Below, piece by piece: positions 63,042 to 64,000 of a stretch of 64,000 nt of DNA. How positions within the stretch are numbered: position 1 is the stretch's first letter; each line of letters begins with the position of its first letter. The notes under the pieces are model-generated. The model was not told the origin of the DNA, made no database searches, and saw only the letters and a list, made by a program, of their open reading frames with translations. Source of the stretch: Paraspadella gotoi (lineage: Eukaryota > Chaetognatha). The DNA lies in the NCBI GenBank assembly GCA_051294375.1, contig CM119269.1:3018026-3082025 (forward strand), given 5' to 3'. The position numbers and the translations under genes are program-made.

Positions 63042-63772
63042 CTAATATTGAAAATATTTAAAGAGTTAAAATTAAAAATATAAATATCACGGGCAGTGAT
63101 TTTGATCGAGGAATTCAGAAAAAAAACCACTTTTTGCAATATTGCTAGAATATTACCTTCAAAATGATTAATTTTGAATCCTAAGACAAAGTGAGCTCGA
63201 TTACGGATTAATTGAAATCATCTGCTGCATTTTCTAATCAAGAATAAATATCATTTTTGCTACTTTTAATAAAAAAAATTATGTCCATTTTTGTCCATTT
63301 TCACTTTTGTCTTGAGATTTGAATGCCAAGATCATTGAAGAAAATTTTTTACTCCGGCTTTCGGGTCCTTCTTATCTTCTTTACCTCTGAGTTGGTTCAT
63401 TTTCAGTTGGTCATTTATTGTTTACCTATGAATTAATTTTAAATTGACTGGTCAAAAACTACATTTTTACATTTTATTACAATTTGTTAAACAAAAATAC
63501 TTCAAAATGTTCACAATTCTAATAAAATATTCCATATGAATGGTGCTTCTGGTACCTAAAAAATTAGAGCAAAATATTTAATACTTTTGCTGCAAAAAAT
63601 TTTTAAGTCAACTTTTAATTTGTGAGGATTTGTGAGGTGCGTTTTATTTGAACTAAAACACGGTTTTTAACTCATTTTATAGTTTTAACAGATGATAAAC
63701 ATACTAAGGTTGACAAATAAAAAAACCGCCTTCTTTATTGAAAGGGGAAGCGTCAGCAAATTAATTTCTCTC

Positions 63773-63818
63773 AATCGACAGCTTTTTGCGGAAAAATTTC
63801 CGCAAAAATCTGTCGATT
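63773..63818. repeat. Near-perfect 19-bp-arm palindrome
   Basis: AATCGACAGCTTTTTGCGG and its complement with one mismatch, separated by about eight bases. It could form a strong hairpin and may be a mobile-element end. Confidence 0.8.
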
Positions 63819-63934
63819 TTTTAAATCTGCTTGGCAACCAAACTTTGAATAAATCATACGCTACCGAAGTTTTCGCGAAATAAAATTAGGAGAGAAAAAA
63901 GTTTATTTTTGTTTACAAACAACGACTTTTATTT

Positions 63935-63978
63935 TTGAAACGGACATGTTTCGATTCTTTTTCGAGTCTTCTGATTTT
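63935..63978 (-). repeat. Hammerhead-like motif, copy 4
   Basis: On the minus strand ATCAGAAGACTCGAAAAAG is followed by AATC and GAAACATGTCCG (63952-63941). The first core half differs from CTGATGA by substitution. The GAAACATGTCCG block is identical to that at 54579-54590. Confidence 0.5.
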
Positions 63979-64000
63979 ATAAGAAATTTGTCAAACATTA

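Larger units (their letters stand above)
63042..64000. other. Intron/flank with inverted repeats
   Basis: Probably intron of the minus-strand gene. It contains the palindrome 63773-63818 and a hammerhead-like motif near the end. No exon recognised. Confidence 0.5.

Noticed and set aside
63692-63883. 63-residue frame near the window end
   Set aside because: It spans the palindrome 63773-63818, has no recognisable motif and is probably intronic.

Overview
The window is animal (metazoan) nuclear DNA. Genes are cut into many short exons with GT-AG introns, coding exons are GC-rich and introns AT-rich, and microsatellites and minisatellites are everywhere. Receptor and immune families limited to animals are present. 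A 25-N gap (19878-19902) shows it is a draft scaffold. The gene set fits an invertebrate, but I cannot name a phylum.

Layout. (1) 600-3538, plus: a six-exon gene for an unrecognised coiled-coil protein (417 codons). (2) 3865-15413, minus: thirteen coding exons of a pentameric ligand-gated ion channel, read from its ATG through M1 and M2. M3, M4 and the stop are not in the window; gene 1 lies on the opposite strand just beyond the last exon found. (3) 15.4-21.4 kb: 5' region of the channel, then repeat-rich intergenic DNA including the gap. (4) 21434-42774, plus: a 36-exon alpha-2-macroglobulin/thioester protein (1779 codons) with signal peptide, MG domains, a bait-like region with a furin-type site, the GCGEQNM thioester, a receptor-binding domain and an unusual tail. 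(5) 45911-50176, plus: a TLDc domain closest in motif to TBC1D24/Skywalker, without a visible TBC part. (6) 53157-61631, plus: a 17-exon class A (rhodopsin-like) peptide-type GPCR (557 codons) whose third intracellular loop is built from tiny exons. (7) 62.5-63.04 kb, minus: the 3' end of a gene that continues past the window, convergent with the GPCR.

Exon models were built by hand from splice consensus, reading phase and family motifs. In every multi-exon model the phases close and the total is a multiple of three, which is strong internal support. The genes show no shared pathway: channel, GPCR and TBC1D24-like gene suggest neuronal roles, the thioester protein suggests humoral immunity or protease inhibition.

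Things most worth a second look: the channel lacks both Cys-loop cysteines and a signal peptide and seems to stop after M2; the GPCR loop is a cassette of 12-, 63-, 37-, 55- and 14-nt exons; the thioester protein has three threonine tracts made from ACG repeats, a furin-type site, serine at the usual His/Asn position and two places where local frameshifts are compensated; a family of foldback elements carries a hammerhead-ribozyme-like core; and the large GPCR intron holds paired GC-rich palindromic modules around an AT-rich array.
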